NCBI RefSeq assembly: GCF_900637195.1
Contig: NZ_LR134356.1
Coordinates: 3,720,001 to 3,784,000 of the forward strand
Reading direction: 5' to 3'
DNA length: 64,000 nt
Source of the DNA: Mycolicibacterium aurum
GTDB taxonomy: Bacteria; Actinomycetota; Actinomycetes; Mycobacteriales; Mycobacteriaceae
Part shown: positions 19,333-28,490 of the stretch, one piece after another
Layout: each line of letters opens with the position of its first letter
Position numbering within the stretch: the first letter of the stretch is position 1
Notes under the pieces: generated by a model
What the model was told of the DNA's origin: nothing
Databases searched by the model: none
Seen by the model: only the letters and a program-made list of their open reading frames with translations
Made by a program: the position numbers and the translations under genes

Positions 19333-20283
19333 GTGCCTCAGACCACTGTGCTCGCATTCCTGGCGCCCGGACAGGGCTCGCAGACTCCCGGCATGCTCGC
19401 CGACTGGCTCGAGCTGCCCGGTGCTGCCCAGCGCATCGCGGCGTGGTCGGAGATCAGCGGACTGGATCTGGGCCGGCTCGGCACCACGGCCACGGCCGAA
19501 GAGATCACCGATACCGCGGTGACCCAGCCTCTCGTCGTGGCAGCCACGCTGCTCGCCTACGAGGAACTCACGACGCGCGGCGTCCTCGACGGCCTCGACA
19601 TCGACACCACAATCGTGGCCGGACACTCGGTCGGCGAAATCGCCGCCTACGCCATCGCCGGCGTGATCTCCGCCGACGAAGCCGTCTCGCTGGCAGCCAC
19701 CCGGGGCAAGGAGATGGCCAAGGCTTGCGCGCTCGAGCCCACCGGCATGTCGGCGCTGCTGGGCGGCGACGAGACCGAAGTGCTGGCCCGCCTGGAAGCG
19801 CTGGACCTGGTCGCCGCAAACCGCAACGCCGCCGGGCAGATCGTCGCCGCCGGCGCGGTGTCGGCGCTGGAGAAGCTCGCCGAGGATCCGCCGGCCCGCG
19901 CCCGCATCCGTCCGTTGGCCACCGCAGGCGCCTTCCACACCCAGTACATGGCGTCGGCCCTGCCGGGCTACGCCACGGTGGCCGACCGCATCGACCCCGC
20001 GGAACCCGCCGTGACCCTGCTGTCCAACTCCGACGGCAGGCCGGTGTCCTCGGCCGCCGATGCCATGGCGAAACTGGTCGCCCAGATGACCAGGCCGGTG
20101 CGCTGGGATCTGTGCACCGCCTCGATGAAAGAACTCGGCGTCACCGCCGTTGTCGAGTTCCCGCCCGCGGGAACGTTGACGGGCATCGCCAAACGGGAGT
20201 TGAAGGGAACGCCGACGCATCCCATCAAGTCCCCCGCTGACCTGGACGGGCTCGCGGAGTACCTCCGCGCTTCGGCCAGCTGA
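19333..20283 (+). CDS. fabD: Malonyl-CoA:ACP transacylase FabD
   Basis: The 316-residue enzyme has the FabD motifs LAPGQGSQTPGM (residues 10-21), GHSVGEIAAYAIAG with nucleophile S99, TRGKEMAKA, and the catalytic His in TAGAFHTQYM. It loads malonyl groups from malonyl-CoA onto AcpM for FAS-II elongation. The GTG at 19333 adds about five residues ahead of the conserved VLAFLAPGQGSQ; a second GTG at 19348 is an alternative start. It is the first gene of the fabD-acpM-kasA-kasB-accD6 operon, in the M. tuberculosis order. Confidence 0.95.
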   Translation: MPQTTVLAFLAPGQGSQTPGMLADWLELPGAAQRIAAWSEISGLDLGRLGTTATAEEITDTAVTQPLVVAATLLAYEELTTRGVLDGLDIDTTIVAGHSVGEIAAYAIAGVISADEAVSLAATRGKEMAKACALEPTGMSALLGGDETEVLARLEALDLVAANRNAAGQIVAAGAVSALEKLAEDPPARARIRPLATAGAFHTQYMASALPGYATVADRIDPAEPAVTLLSNSDGRPVSSAADAMAKLVAQMTRPVRWDLCTASMKELGVTAVVEFPPAGTLTGIAKRELKGTPTHPIKSPADLDGLAEYLRASAS

Positions 20284-20346
20284 GAAATACCAGCTCGACT
20301 CGTACGTTTCATCAATTCAGTAACAACACATATAGAAGGAGCCATT

Positions 20347-20646
20347 GTGGGCGCCAGCCAGGAAGAAATCATCTCGGGTCTCGCGGAGATCATCGAAGAG
20401 GTCACGGGTATCGAGCCCTCTGAGGTCACCCCCGAGAAGTCCTTCGTCGACGACCTGGACATCGACTCGCTGTCGATGGTCGAGATCGCGGTGCAGACCG
20501 AGGACAAGTACGGCGTGAAGATCCCGGACGAGGACCTCGCCGGCCTGCGCACCGTCGGTGACGTCGTCGCCTACATCCAGAAGCTCGAAGAAGAGAACCC
20601 CGAAGCCGCTGCGGCCATCCGGGCACAGATTACGGGCGACAAGTGA
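20347..20646 (+). CDS. acpM: Meromycolate extension acyl carrier protein AcpM
   Basis: The 99-residue acidic ACP has the phosphopantetheine site DLDIDSLSMVE with S41, the same numbering as M. tuberculosis AcpM, and the mycobacterial C-terminal extension after residue 80 (EEENPEAAAAIRAQITGDK). It carries growing meromycolate chains for KasA and KasB. The GTG start has an AGAAGGAG site seven bases upstream. Its stop overlaps the kasA GTG (GTGA), so translation is coupled. Confidence 0.97.
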   Translation: MGASQEEIISGLAEIIEEVTGIEPSEVTPEKSFVDDLDIDSLSMVEIAVQTEDKYGVKIPDEDLAGLRTVGDVVAYIQKLEEENPEAAAAIRAQITGDK

Positions 20647-21893
20647 CCAAACCTTCCACTGCTAACGGCGGTTTCCCCAACGTCGTCGTGACCGCCGTCA
20701 CGGCGACCACCTCGATTGCACCGGATATCGAGAGCACGTGGAAGGGTCTGCTTGCAGGAGAGAGCGGCATCCGCGTTCTCGAAGACGACTTCGTCACCAA
20801 GTGGGATCTTGCGGTCAAGATCGGTGGGCACCTCAAGGAGCCCCTCGATCCCCTCATGAGCCGGCTCGAACTGCGACGCATGTCGTACGTCCAGCGGATG
20901 TCGAAGTACCTGGGTAACCAGCTGTGGGACAGCATCGGGCGTCCGGAGGTCGATCCCGACCGGTTCTCGGTCGTGATCGGCACCGGCCTCGGTGGCGGCG
21001 AGAAGATCGTCGAGACCTACGACGCGATGAACGAGGGCGGGCCCCGCAAGGTGTCCCCGCTGGCCGTTCAGATGATCATGCCCAACGGTGCGGCTGCCGT
21101 CGTCGGCCTGGAGCTGGGCGCCCGCGCCGGGGTCATCACCCCGGTGTCGGCGTGCTCCTCCGGGTCCGAGGGCATCGCCCACGCCTGGCGCCAGATCGTC
21201 ATGGGTGACGCCGACATCGCCGTCTGCGGCGGCGTCGAAGGCGGCATCGAGGCACTGCCCATCGCGGCGTTCTCGATGATGCGCGCGATGTCCACTCGCA
21301 ACGACGATCCGGAAGGCGCGTCGCGGCCGTTCGACAAGAACCGTGACGGCTTCGTCTTCGGTGAAGCGGGTGCGCTGATGGTCATCGAGACCGAAGAGCA
21401 CGCACTGGCCCGGGGCGCCAAGCCGCTGGCCAGACTGCTCGGAGCGGGCATCTCGTCGGACGCCTTCCACATGGTGGCGCCGGCAGCCGACGGCGCACGC
21501 GCCGGGTTCGCGATGAAGCGGGCCATGGAAACGGCAGGCCTGTCCCCCAAGGACATCAGCCACGTCAACGCGCACGCCACATCGACGTCCATCGGTGACG
21601 TCGCCGAGGCCAACGCGATCCGGGTCGCGGGTGTGGAGCACGCTGCGGTGTACGCACCGAAGTCGGCGCTGGGCCACTCCATCGGCGCGGTCGGGGCGCT
21701 GGAGTCGATCCTGACGGTGCTGACGCTGCGTGACGGCGTCATCCCGCCGACGCTCAACTACGAGACGCCGGATCCGGAAATCGATCTCGATGTCGTCGCA
21801 GGTGAGCCTCGATATGGCGACTACCAGTACGCCATCAACAATTCGTTCGGTTTTGGTGGCCACAATGTGGCATTGGCGTTCGGTCGCTACTAG
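20643..21893 (+). CDS. kasA: Beta-ketoacyl-ACP synthase I, KasA
   Basis: The 416-residue condensing enzyme has the Cys-His-His triad with the same numbering as M. tuberculosis KasA: C171 in TPVSACSSGSEG, H311 in VNAHATSTSIGD, K340 and H345 in APKSALGHSIGA. It catalyses the first elongation cycles of FAS-II, extending acyl-AcpM with malonyl-AcpM, and is the target of thiolactomycin. It overlaps acpM by 4 bp and is separated from the paralogous kasB by 75 bp containing its own purine-rich ribosome site. Confidence 0.97.
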   Translation: MTKPSTANGGFPNVVVTAVTATTSIAPDIESTWKGLLAGESGIRVLEDDFVTKWDLAVKIGGHLKEPLDPLMSRLELRRMSYVQRMSKYLGNQLWDSIGRPEVDPDRFSVVIGTGLGGGEKIVETYDAMNEGGPRKVSPLAVQMIMPNGAAAVVGLELGARAGVITPVSACSSGSEGIAHAWRQIVMGDADIAVCGGVEGGIEALPIAAFSMMRAMSTRNDDPEGASRPFDKNRDGFVFGEAGALMVIETEEHALARGAKPLARLLGAGISSDAFHMVAPAADGARAGFAMKRAMETAGLSPKDISHVNAHATSTSIGDVAEANAIRVAGVEHAAVYAPKSALGHSIGAVGALESILTVLTLRDGVIPPTLNYETPDPEIDLDVVAGEPRYGDYQYAINNSFGFGGHNVALAFGRY

Positions 21894-21968
21894 ATCGAAC
21901 GAACGTCGCTAGAAACCGCGGAGGCCGGAGGCCGACCTCGGACCGGAGAAAGGACGCGCAGCTCACTT

Positions 21969-23222
21969 ATGGCTTCGCCGACAACAGGTAGTGGACTGCC
22001 GGACGTCGTGGTCACCGGTATCGCAATGACCACGAGTCTGGCTACCGACGCGGAAACTACCTGGAAGTCGCTGCTCGACGGACAAAGCGGCATCCGCCTC
22101 CTTGGCGATGAATTCGTCGAGCAGTTCAAGCTTCCGGTGAAGATCGGTGGGCACCTGCACGAGGATTTCGACGGCGAGCTCACCAAGGTCGAGAAACGCC
22201 GGATGTCCTACGTCCAGAAGATGGCGACGGTTCTCGGCCGACGGGTCTGGGAGAACGCCGGCTCCCCCGAAGTCGACACCGAACGGCTCCTGGTGTCGAT
22301 CGGGACCGGGTTGGGCGGCGCCGAGGCGCTGGTGTTCGCCTACGACGGCCTGCGGGAACGCGGCCTGCGTTCGGTGTCACCTCTGTCGGTGCAGATGTAC
22401 ATGCCCAATGGACCTTCCGCGGTCGTCGGACTGGAGCGCCACGCCAAAGCAGGTGTGGTGACTCCGGTTTCGGCATGTGCATCGGGTTCGGAAGGTATTG
22501 CCCAGGCCTGGCGCAACATTGTGCTCGGCGAGGCCGACATCGCCATCTGCGGAGGTGTCGAGCAGCGCATCGAGGCGGTGCCGATCGCCGCGTTCGCCCA
22601 GATGCGCATCGTGATGTCGACCAACAACGACGACCCCGCGGGCGCGTGCCGACCCTTCGACAAGGACCGGGACGGGTTCGTCTTCGGCGAGGCCGGCGCG
22701 CTGATGGTCATCGAGACCGAAGAACATGCCAAGGCCCGGGGCGCCACGATCCTGGCCCGGCTGATGGGCGCGAGCATCACCTCCGACGGCTTCCACATGG
22801 TGGCCCCCGACCCGGACGGCGAACGTGCCGGCTATGCGATGACGCGCGCCATCCAGCTCGCAGGTCTGCAGCCCGGCGATATCGACCATGTCAACGCGCA
22901 TGCGACCGGCACCAGCGTCGGCGACGTCGCCGAGGGCAAGGCGATCAACAGGGCGATGGCCGGTCACCGGCCCGCGGTCTACGCGCCGAAGTCGGCGCTG
23001 GGCCATTCCGTCGGCGCGGTGGGCGCCGTGGAGTCCATTCTCACAGTCCAGGCGCTGCGGGACGGCATCGTTCCGGCCACACTGAACTTGAGGAACCTGG
23101 ATCCAGAGATCGACCTCGACGTCGTGGCGGGCGAACCGCGCACCGGTGACTTCCGGTACGCGATCAACAATTCATTCGGATTCGGCGGGCACAATGTCGC
23201 ACTCGCCTTCGGCAAGCACTGA
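21969..23222 (+). CDS. kasB: Beta-ketoacyl-ACP synthase II, KasB
   Basis: The 417-residue paralogue of KasA has catalytic C170 in TPVSACASGSEG, VNAHATGTSVGDVAEG and APKSALGHSVGAVGA. KasB carries out the later elongation rounds giving full-length meromycolates; in M. tuberculosis its loss shortens mycolates and removes acid-fastness. The two proteins share most of their length, consistent with tandem duplication. accD6 follows after 15 bp, so the operon continues. Confidence 0.96.
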   Translation: MASPTTGSGLPDVVVTGIAMTTSLATDAETTWKSLLDGQSGIRLLGDEFVEQFKLPVKIGGHLHEDFDGELTKVEKRRMSYVQKMATVLGRRVWENAGSPEVDTERLLVSIGTGLGGAEALVFAYDGLRERGLRSVSPLSVQMYMPNGPSAVVGLERHAKAGVVTPVSACASGSEGIAQAWRNIVLGEADIAICGGVEQRIEAVPIAAFAQMRIVMSTNNDDPAGACRPFDKDRDGFVFGEAGALMVIETEEHAKARGATILARLMGASITSDGFHMVAPDPDGERAGYAMTRAIQLAGLQPGDIDHVNAHATGTSVGDVAEGKAINRAMAGHRPAVYAPKSALGHSVGAVGAVESILTVQALRDGIVPATLNLRNLDPEIDLDVVAGEPRTGDFRYAINNSFGFGGHNVALAFGKH

Positions 23223-23237
23223 GAAGCAGGAGAACAC

Positions 23238-24671
23238 ATGACGACAATCGAGAATCGGCGGGCGCCCGACTCGGCCAACGAGTCCCTTGATCCGCGCGAT
23301 CCGCTGTTGCGGCTCTCCACGTTCTTCGATGACGGCAGCGTCGAGCTGCTGCACGAACGCGACAAGTCCGGTGTGCTGGCCGCCACCGGCACCGTCAATG
23401 GAGTGCGCACCGTCGCCTTCTGCACCGACGGCACCGTTATGGGCGGCGCCATGGGCGTCGACGGCTGCAAGCACATCGTCAACGCCTACGACGTCGCGAT
23501 CGAGGACCAGAGCCCGATCGTCGGCATCTGGCACTCGGGCGGCGCGCGGCTGGCCGAAGGAGTCAAGGCGCTGCACGCCGTCGGCCTGGTCTTCGAGGCG
23601 ATGATCCGGGCGTCGGGCTACATCCCGCAGATCTCGGTCGTCGTAGGCTTCGCGGCCGGCGGCGCCGCGTACGGCCCCGCCCTCACCGACGTCATCGTGA
23701 TGGCGCCCGACAGCAAGGTCTTCGTCACCGGCCCCGACGTCGTCCGCAGCGTCACCGGTGAGGACGTCGACATGGTGTCCCTCGGCGGCCCCGAGGCGCA
23801 CCACAAGAAGTCCGGCGTCTGCCACATCGTCGCCGACGACGAGCTCGACGCCTACGAACGCGGCCGCCGCCTGGTCGGATTGTTCTGCCAGCAGGGTCAT
23901 TTCGACCGCACCAAGGCCGAGGCCGGCGACACCGACCTCAAGGCGCTGCTGCCCGAGTCCGCTCGCCGCGCCTACGACGTGCACCCGCTGGTCGAGGCGC
24001 TGCTGGACGACGGTGTGCCGTTCGAAGAGTTCCAGTCGCGCTGGGCACCGTCGATCGTGGTCGGTCTCGGCCGGCTCGCCGGTCGCACCGTCGGCGTCAT
24101 CGCCAACAACCCGCTGCGCCTCGGCGGCTGCCTGAACTCCGAAAGTGCGGAGAAGTCAGCGCGATTCGTGCGGCTGTGCGACGCCTTCGGCATCCCGCTG
24201 GTGGTCATCGTCGACGTACCCGGCTACCTTCCCGGTGTCGACCAGGAGTGGGGCGGCGTGGTGCGCCGCGGCGCGAAGCTGCTGCACGCCTTCGGTGAAT
24301 CGTCGGTACCCCGCGTCACGCTGGTCACCCGCAAGATCTACGGCGGCGCCTACATCGCGATGAACTCGCGGTCGCTGAACGCCACCAAGGTGTTCGCGTG
24401 GCCCGATGCCGAGGTCGCCGTGATGGGCGCCAAGGCCGCGGTCGGCATCCTGCACAAGAAGAAGCTGGCCGCCGCTGCGCCGGAAGACCGTGAGGCCCTG
24501 CACGAAGAGCTGGCCATCGAGCACGAGAGGATCGCCGGCGGCGTCGACTCGGCCATCGAGATCGGGGTGGTGGACGCGAAGATCGATCCCGCGCACACCC
24601 GCAGCGTGCTGACCCAGGCGCTGGCCGAGGCACCCGCGCGGCGCGGTCGCCACAAGAACATCCCGCTGTAA
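23238..24671 (+). CDS. accD6: Acyl-CoA carboxylase carboxyltransferase beta subunit AccD6
   Basis: The 477-residue carboxyltransferase has both crotonase-like halves: VGIWHSGGARLAEGV and VGFAAGGAAYGPALTDVIVM in the N half, LVVIVDVPGYLPGVDQEWGG and VTRKIYGGAYIAMNSRSL in the C half. AccD6 works with the biotinylated AccA3 subunit to make malonyl-CoA for FAS-I and FAS-II, which explains its place at the end of the fabD-acpM-kasA-kasB operon. A GCAGGAGAACAC ribosome site precedes the ATG. A long hairpin follows the stop codon by 19 bp. Confidence 0.95.
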   Translation: MTTIENRRAPDSANESLDPRDPLLRLSTFFDDGSVELLHERDKSGVLAATGTVNGVRTVAFCTDGTVMGGAMGVDGCKHIVNAYDVAIEDQSPIVGIWHSGGARLAEGVKALHAVGLVFEAMIRASGYIPQISVVVGFAAGGAAYGPALTDVIVMAPDSKVFVTGPDVVRSVTGEDVDMVSLGGPEAHHKKSGVCHIVADDELDAYERGRRLVGLFCQQGHFDRTKAEAGDTDLKALLPESARRAYDVHPLVEALLDDGVPFEEFQSRWAPSIVVGLGRLAGRTVGVIANNPLRLGGCLNSESAEKSARFVRLCDAFGIPLVVIVDVPGYLPGVDQEWGGVVRRGAKLLHAFGESSVPRVTLVTRKIYGGAYIAMNSRSLNATKVFAWPDAEVAVMGAKAAVGILHKKKLAAAAPEDREALHEELAIEHERIAGGVDSAIEIGVVDAKIDPAHTRSVLTQALAEAPARRGRHKNIPL

Positions 24672-24690
24672 CCGCGCAGCCTTCTGCGCC

Positions 24691-24746
24691 GAACTGAGGT
24701 TCCTGGTCGTGATTCCAACGCGGATCACAGCCGGGAACCTCAGTTC
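24691..24746. terminator. Long inverted repeat between accD6 and glpD (probable bidirectional terminator or palindromic repeat)
   Basis: GAACTGAGGTTCC (24691-24703) is perfectly repeated in inverse as GGAACCTCAGTTC (24734-24746). The arms continue inward imperfectly to GTGATTCC and GGATCAC, leaving a five-base loop, so the whole 56 bp forms one hairpin. It sits between two convergent operons and its right arm covers the glpD stop codon. There is no T-run, as is usual in mycobacteria. The length and near-perfect pairing exceed a typical terminator. Confidence 0.65.
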
Positions 24747-26281
24747 GTCGCGGCCAGCAGTTCCGCCGCTGCCGGCTCCGCCTTGGACCGGTCCTCGGCG
24801 ACCAGCCCGATGCGGGTGCGCCGGTCCAGGATGTCGTCGACCGTGAGCGCCCCCTCGTGGGTCACTGCGTACTCGAATTCCGCCCGTGTGACGTCAATGC
24901 CCTCGGCCACCGGCTCGGTCGGCCGCGCACACGAGGCGCGTGCGATGACGTTCGGCGCCTCCGCGCCGTAGCGGGCCACCAACGATCCCGGCAGCTCTAC
25001 CGGTGAGGACCGCAGTGTCGCAACGGGATTGGCCGGCGCCCCGACCAGCGGCAGATTGCGGGTCCGGCAGACCCCCGCGGTCAGACCACGGCGGGCGACG
25101 GCCTGGTCCACCACATCCTCGGCCATGTACCGGTACTCGGTGAGCTTGCCGCCGATCACGCTGATGACGCCGGACGGTGAATCGGTGACGGCGTGTTCGC
25201 GGGACACATCGGCGGTCCTGCCTGCGCCGGTGTCGATCAGCGGTCGCAGCCCGGCGTAGGAACCGATCACGTCCTCCTCGCGCAGCGGCGAGTCCAACGC
25301 GGTGTTGACGGTATCGAGCAGGAACGTGATCTCGGCCGGAGTCGGTTCCGGCACATCGGGAATCGGACCGGGAGCGTCCTCGTCGGTCAGACCGAGATAC
25401 ACCCGCCCCAGTTGTTCGGGCATCGCGAAGACGAACCGGTTGATCTCCCCCGGAATCGGCACCGTCAAGGCCGCCGTGGGATTGCCGAATGCCTTGGCGT
25501 CGAACACCAGGTGAGTTCCCCGGCTGGGCCGCAGCCGAATCGAGTCGTCGACCTCGCCGGCCCATACACCGGAGGCGTTGACGACAGCGCGGGCCGACAC
25601 CTGCATCGCCTCACCGGTGAGCGTGTCGGTCAACGTCACCGAGTTCCGTGACGCATCGGAGGCCGCGACACGGGTCAGGATCCTGGCCCCGTGTTGAGCG
25701 GCGGTGCGCGCAACGGCCGTGACGAGCCGTGCGTCGTCGATCAACTGCCCGTCGTAGGCCAGTAGGGCGCCATCCAGGCCACCGCGACGCACGGTGGGGC
25801 CGAGCGCGATGGCTCGCTGCGCGTCGATCCGCCGAGACCTGGGCAGCGCGGACGCCGGCGTGCCCGCCAGCTTGCGCAGGCCGTCGCCTGCCGCGAAGCC
25901 GAATCTCACCAGTGCCCGCGACGCCTTGGACATCTCGGGCAGCAGCGGCACGAGCTGGGGCATGGCGTGCACGAGGTGAGGTGCGTTGCGGGTCATCAGG
26001 ATTCCGCGCTCCACCGCGCTGCGGCGCGCGATGCCGACATTGCCGGTCGCGAGATAGCGCAGACCGCCGTGCACGAGTTTCGAGCTCCACCGGCTGGTGC
26101 CGAATGCCAGGTCATGCTTCTCGACCAGGACGACCGACAGACCGCGGGTCACGGCATCGAGAGCGATGCCGGTACCGGTGATCCCGCCGCCGATCACGAC
26201 CATGTCGACCATGGCGCCGTCGGCAATCTCGGCGAGGTCCGCTGCCCGTCGCGAGGCATTCAATGCTGTTGAGCCTGTCAT
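24740..26281 (-). CDS. glpD: Glycerol-3-phosphate dehydrogenase (FAD-dependent), GlpD
   Basis: The 513-residue flavoenzyme has MVVIGGGITGTGIALDAVTRG near residue 25, EKHDLAFGTSRWSSKLVHGGLRYL as FAD/substrate signature, and the DAO/GlpD C-terminal cap. It oxidises sn-glycerol 3-phosphate to DHAP and passes electrons to menaquinone at the membrane. The ATG at 26281 overlaps the TetR stop (ATGA), so the regulator and enzyme are co-transcribed and coupled. It corresponds to Rv2249c (glpD1). With the neighbouring alkyl-DHAP-synthase-like gene and dagK it forms a glycerol/ether-lipid neighbourhood. Confidence 0.93.
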   Translation of the reverse strand: MTGSTALNASRRAADLAEIADGAMVDMVVIGGGITGTGIALDAVTRGLSVVLVEKHDLAFGTSRWSSKLVHGGLRYLATGNVGIARRSAVERGILMTRNAPHLVHAMPQLVPLLPEMSKASRALVRFGFAAGDGLRKLAGTPASALPRSRRIDAQRAIALGPTVRRGGLDGALLAYDGQLIDDARLVTAVARTAAQHGARILTRVAASDASRNSVTLTDTLTGEAMQVSARAVVNASGVWAGEVDDSIRLRPSRGTHLVFDAKAFGNPTAALTVPIPGEINRFVFAMPEQLGRVYLGLTDEDAPGPIPDVPEPTPAEITFLLDTVNTALDSPLREEDVIGSYAGLRPLIDTGAGRTADVSREHAVTDSPSGVISVIGGKLTEYRYMAEDVVDQAVARRGLTAGVCRTRNLPLVGAPANPVATLRSSPVELPGSLVARYGAEAPNVIARASCARPTEPVAEGIDVTRAEFEYAVTHEGALTVDDILDRRTRIGLVAEDRSKAEPAAAELLAATN

Positions 26282-26856
26282 GATTTCAGATATCCGTTCA
26301 GAGAGATGGCCAGTTCTCGGCTGAGCGCCTGGCTGTCGAGGATCTTTTCCACCATCTGGACGGACTGGATCGTCGATTGGGTGATGAGCAGGCACATCGT
26401 GGCCATCTCGAGCGGGTCGCCCTCACGGACGCTGCCCTCCTCCTGGCCGGTCTTGATCGCCTCGGCCAGGGCGTCGACGAGCATCTGCTGGCTGGTGCCC
26501 AGCCGGTTGGTGATGTAGACCATCGCCAGCGTCGGAGCGTTGAAGATCACCGACATGACGATCTCGTCGCCGCGCAGGTGTTCGGCGATCGCCACGACGC
26601 GGCGGACCAGATCCTCGCGGCCGTCGCCGCTGTGGGGTATCGCCTGCAGCACGCCGGCGATCCGGATCGTCAACAACTCGGCGATCACCCAGCGGATGTC
26701 GGGCCAGCGGCGGTAGATGGTCGGCCTGCTGACCCTGGCCCTGCGTGCGATCTCCGTCATGGTGGTTCGCTCGACCCCGTAAGCCAGGATGCAGGCCGCC
26801 GCGGCGTCGAGGATTCGCTGATCGACGCTCGCATCTGATTTACGGATTGACACCAT
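26278..26856 (-). CDS. TetR-family transcriptional regulator, Rv2250c-like
   Basis: The 192-residue protein has an N-terminal TetR helix-turn-helix: RILDAAAACILAYGVERTTM, EIARRARVSRPTIYRRWPD (about residues 13-52), then a ligand-binding helical domain. It is transcribed ahead of glpD with a 4-bp overlap and is divergent from the alkyl-DHAP-synthase-like gene, with only 17 bp between the two start codons. That gap contains repeated TTACAG/CTGTAA half sites, so repression of both directions by this protein is likely (inference). Confidence 0.9.
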   Translation of the reverse strand: MVSIRKSDASVDQRILDAAAACILAYGVERTTMTEIARRARVSRPTIYRRWPDIRWVIAELLTIRIAGVLQAIPHSGDGREDLVRRVVAIAEHLRGDEIVMSVIFNAPTLAMVYITNRLGTSQQMLVDALAEAIKTGQEEGSVREGDPLEMATMCLLITQSTIQSVQMVEKILDSQALSRELAISLNGYLKS

Positions 26857-26873
26857 CTGTAATACTGTAACGC
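26857..26873. promoter_or_regulatory. Divergent overlapping leaderless promoters and probable TetR operator
   Basis: The 17-bp gap reads CTGTAATACTGTAACGC on the plus strand. TACTGT (26863-26868) is positioned as a -10 box for the plus gene, with the ATG six bases after it. On the minus strand TACAGT (26864-26869) is positioned for the TetR gene, eight bases from its ATG. The two boxes overlap by five base pairs, so RNA polymerase can use only one direction at a time. Direct and inverted CTGTAA/TTACAG units make this the natural TetR binding site. Confidence 0.5.
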
Positions 26874-28490
26874 ATGACTCTCGCCGATGCCCACCCCAGC
26901 GACCCACCGATGCTGTGGAACGGCTGGGGCGACCCCGACGCCGCAACACCGCTCTCCCCGGGTATCCGCTCACTGCTCGATCAGGCACTCGGCATCGACG
27001 CCGGCGGCATCGACGAACCGTCCCTCGAGCAGGTTCGGCTTCGACCGTCCGCCCTGTCACCCGCCGACCGGGACGGTCTCAGCGCGATCGTCGGAGAAGC
27101 CCATGTGAGCGTGGACGACCGGGCTCGGCTGTTACGCGCCGGCGGCAAGTCCACACTGGACCTGTTGCGGCGCAGGGACTTCGGCATACAGGACGCGCCG
27201 GACGCAGTGCTGGTCCCCGGTACCGAGACCGAGGTGTCCGAGATCCTGCGTTTCTGCGCCGACCGCAGCATCGCCGTGGTGCCGTTCGGCGGCGGTACCA
27301 GCGTGGTGGGCGGGCTGGACCCGATGCGCGGCGACTTCAAAGCCGTGGTGTCCCTGGACCTGCGACGGCTCGATGAACTGCACTCCCTCGACGAGGTGTC
27401 CTGGGAGGCCGAGCTGGGCGCCGGGCTCACCGGCCCCGAGGCCGAGCGGCTGCTCGGCGCGCGCGGCTTCGCGCTGGGCCACTTTCCGCAGAGCTTCCTG
27501 TTCGCCACCATCGGCGGTTTCGCGGCGACGCGGTCGTCGGGTCAGGACTCGGCGGGCTACGGCAGGTTCAACGACATGGTCCGCGGCCTGCGCGCCGTGA
27601 CGCCCGTGGGCGTGCTGGATCTGGGCCGCGCGCCGGAGTCCGCCGCGGGACCCGACCTGCGCCAGCTCCTCATCGGCTCGGAGGGCACGTTCGGGATCAT
27701 CACGCGGGTGCGTGTCCGCGTCCATCCCGTCCCGGAAGCCACCCGCCACGAGGCGTGGTCGTTCCCGGACTTCGCCACCGGCGCCGACGCGCTGCGCGCG
27801 GTGGTACAGACCGGCACCGGCCCGACCGTGATCCGGCTGTCCGACGAAGCCGAGACCGGCGTCAACCTCGCCACCTCGGACAGGATCGGCGAACAGCAGA
27901 TCACCGGCGGGTGCCTGGCCATCACGGCATTCGAAGGCACCGAAGCACACGTCGCGAGCAGGCATGCCGAGACGCGAGAGCTGTTGATCGCCAAGGGCGG
28001 AACCTCGCTGGGCGAGGGCCCGGCACAGGCGTGGGAACACGGCCGCTTCAATGCGCCGTACCTTCGCGATGCCCTGCTGTCTGCGGGCGCACTGTGCGAG
28101 ACCCTCGAAACCGCGACCAACTGGTCCAACCTGCAGACGCTCAAGACGGCGGTCACCGAGGCGCTGACGACCACCCTGGCCGATTCTGGGACACCGGCGC
28201 TGGTGCTGTGCCACATTTCGCACGTGTACCCGACCGGCGCATCGCTGTACTTCACTGTCGTCGCCGCCCAGCGCGGCAACCCGATCGAGCAGTGGCGAGC
28301 GGCCAAAGCCGCAGCGTCGGAGGCGATGATGCGCACCGGGGGCACCATCACGCACCATCACGCCGTCGGGGCCGACCACCGGCCCTGGATGCGGGAGGAG
28401 GTCGGCGACCTCGGCGTGACCGTGCTGCGCGCGGTCAAGGCCGCACTCGATCCGGCGGGAATTCTGAACCCCGGCAAGCTGATCCCGTGA
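26874..28490 (+). CDS. FAD-binding oxidase, alkyl-DHAP synthase-like, Rv2251-like
   Basis: The 538-residue PCMH/VAO-type flavoprotein has the FAD-binding VVPFGGGTSVVGGLDPM near residue 140, GYGRFNDMVRGLRAVTP and LLIGSEGTFGIITRVRVRVHP in the FAD domain, then a C-terminal cap with the active-site TITHHHAVGADHRPWM and FNP-like GILNPGKLIP end. These fit alkylglycerone-phosphate synthase (ether-lipid formation) or related D-2-hydroxy-acid dehydrogenases. The HHH motif favours the AGPS group. It is divergent from the TetR-glpD pair and overlaps dagK by 4 bp, which suggests DHAP or acylglycerol metabolism. Confidence 0.87.
   Translation: MTLADAHPSDPPMLWNGWGDPDAATPLSPGIRSLLDQALGIDAGGIDEPSLEQVRLRPSALSPADRDGLSAIVGEAHVSVDDRARLLRAGGKSTLDLLRRRDFGIQDAPDAVLVPGTETEVSEILRFCADRSIAVVPFGGGTSVVGGLDPMRGDFKAVVSLDLRRLDELHSLDEVSWEAELGAGLTGPEAERLLGARGFALGHFPQSFLFATIGGFAATRSSGQDSAGYGRFNDMVRGLRAVTPVGVLDLGRAPESAAGPDLRQLLIGSEGTFGIITRVRVRVHPVPEATRHEAWSFPDFATGADALRAVVQTGTGPTVIRLSDEAETGVNLATSDRIGEQQITGGCLAITAFEGTEAHVASRHAETRELLIAKGGTSLGEGPAQAWEHGRFNAPYLRDALLSAGALCETLETATNWSNLQTLKTAVTEALTTTLADSGTPALVLCHISHVYPTGASLYFTVVAAQRGNPIEQWRAAKAAASEAMMRTGGTITHHHAVGADHRPWMREEVGDLGVTVLRAVKAALDPAGILNPGKLIP

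Noticed and set aside
20571..21863. Open frame of 430 codons antisense to kasA
   Set aside because: Shadow of the KasA gene; low-complexity Arg/His/Gly-rich product with no motif.
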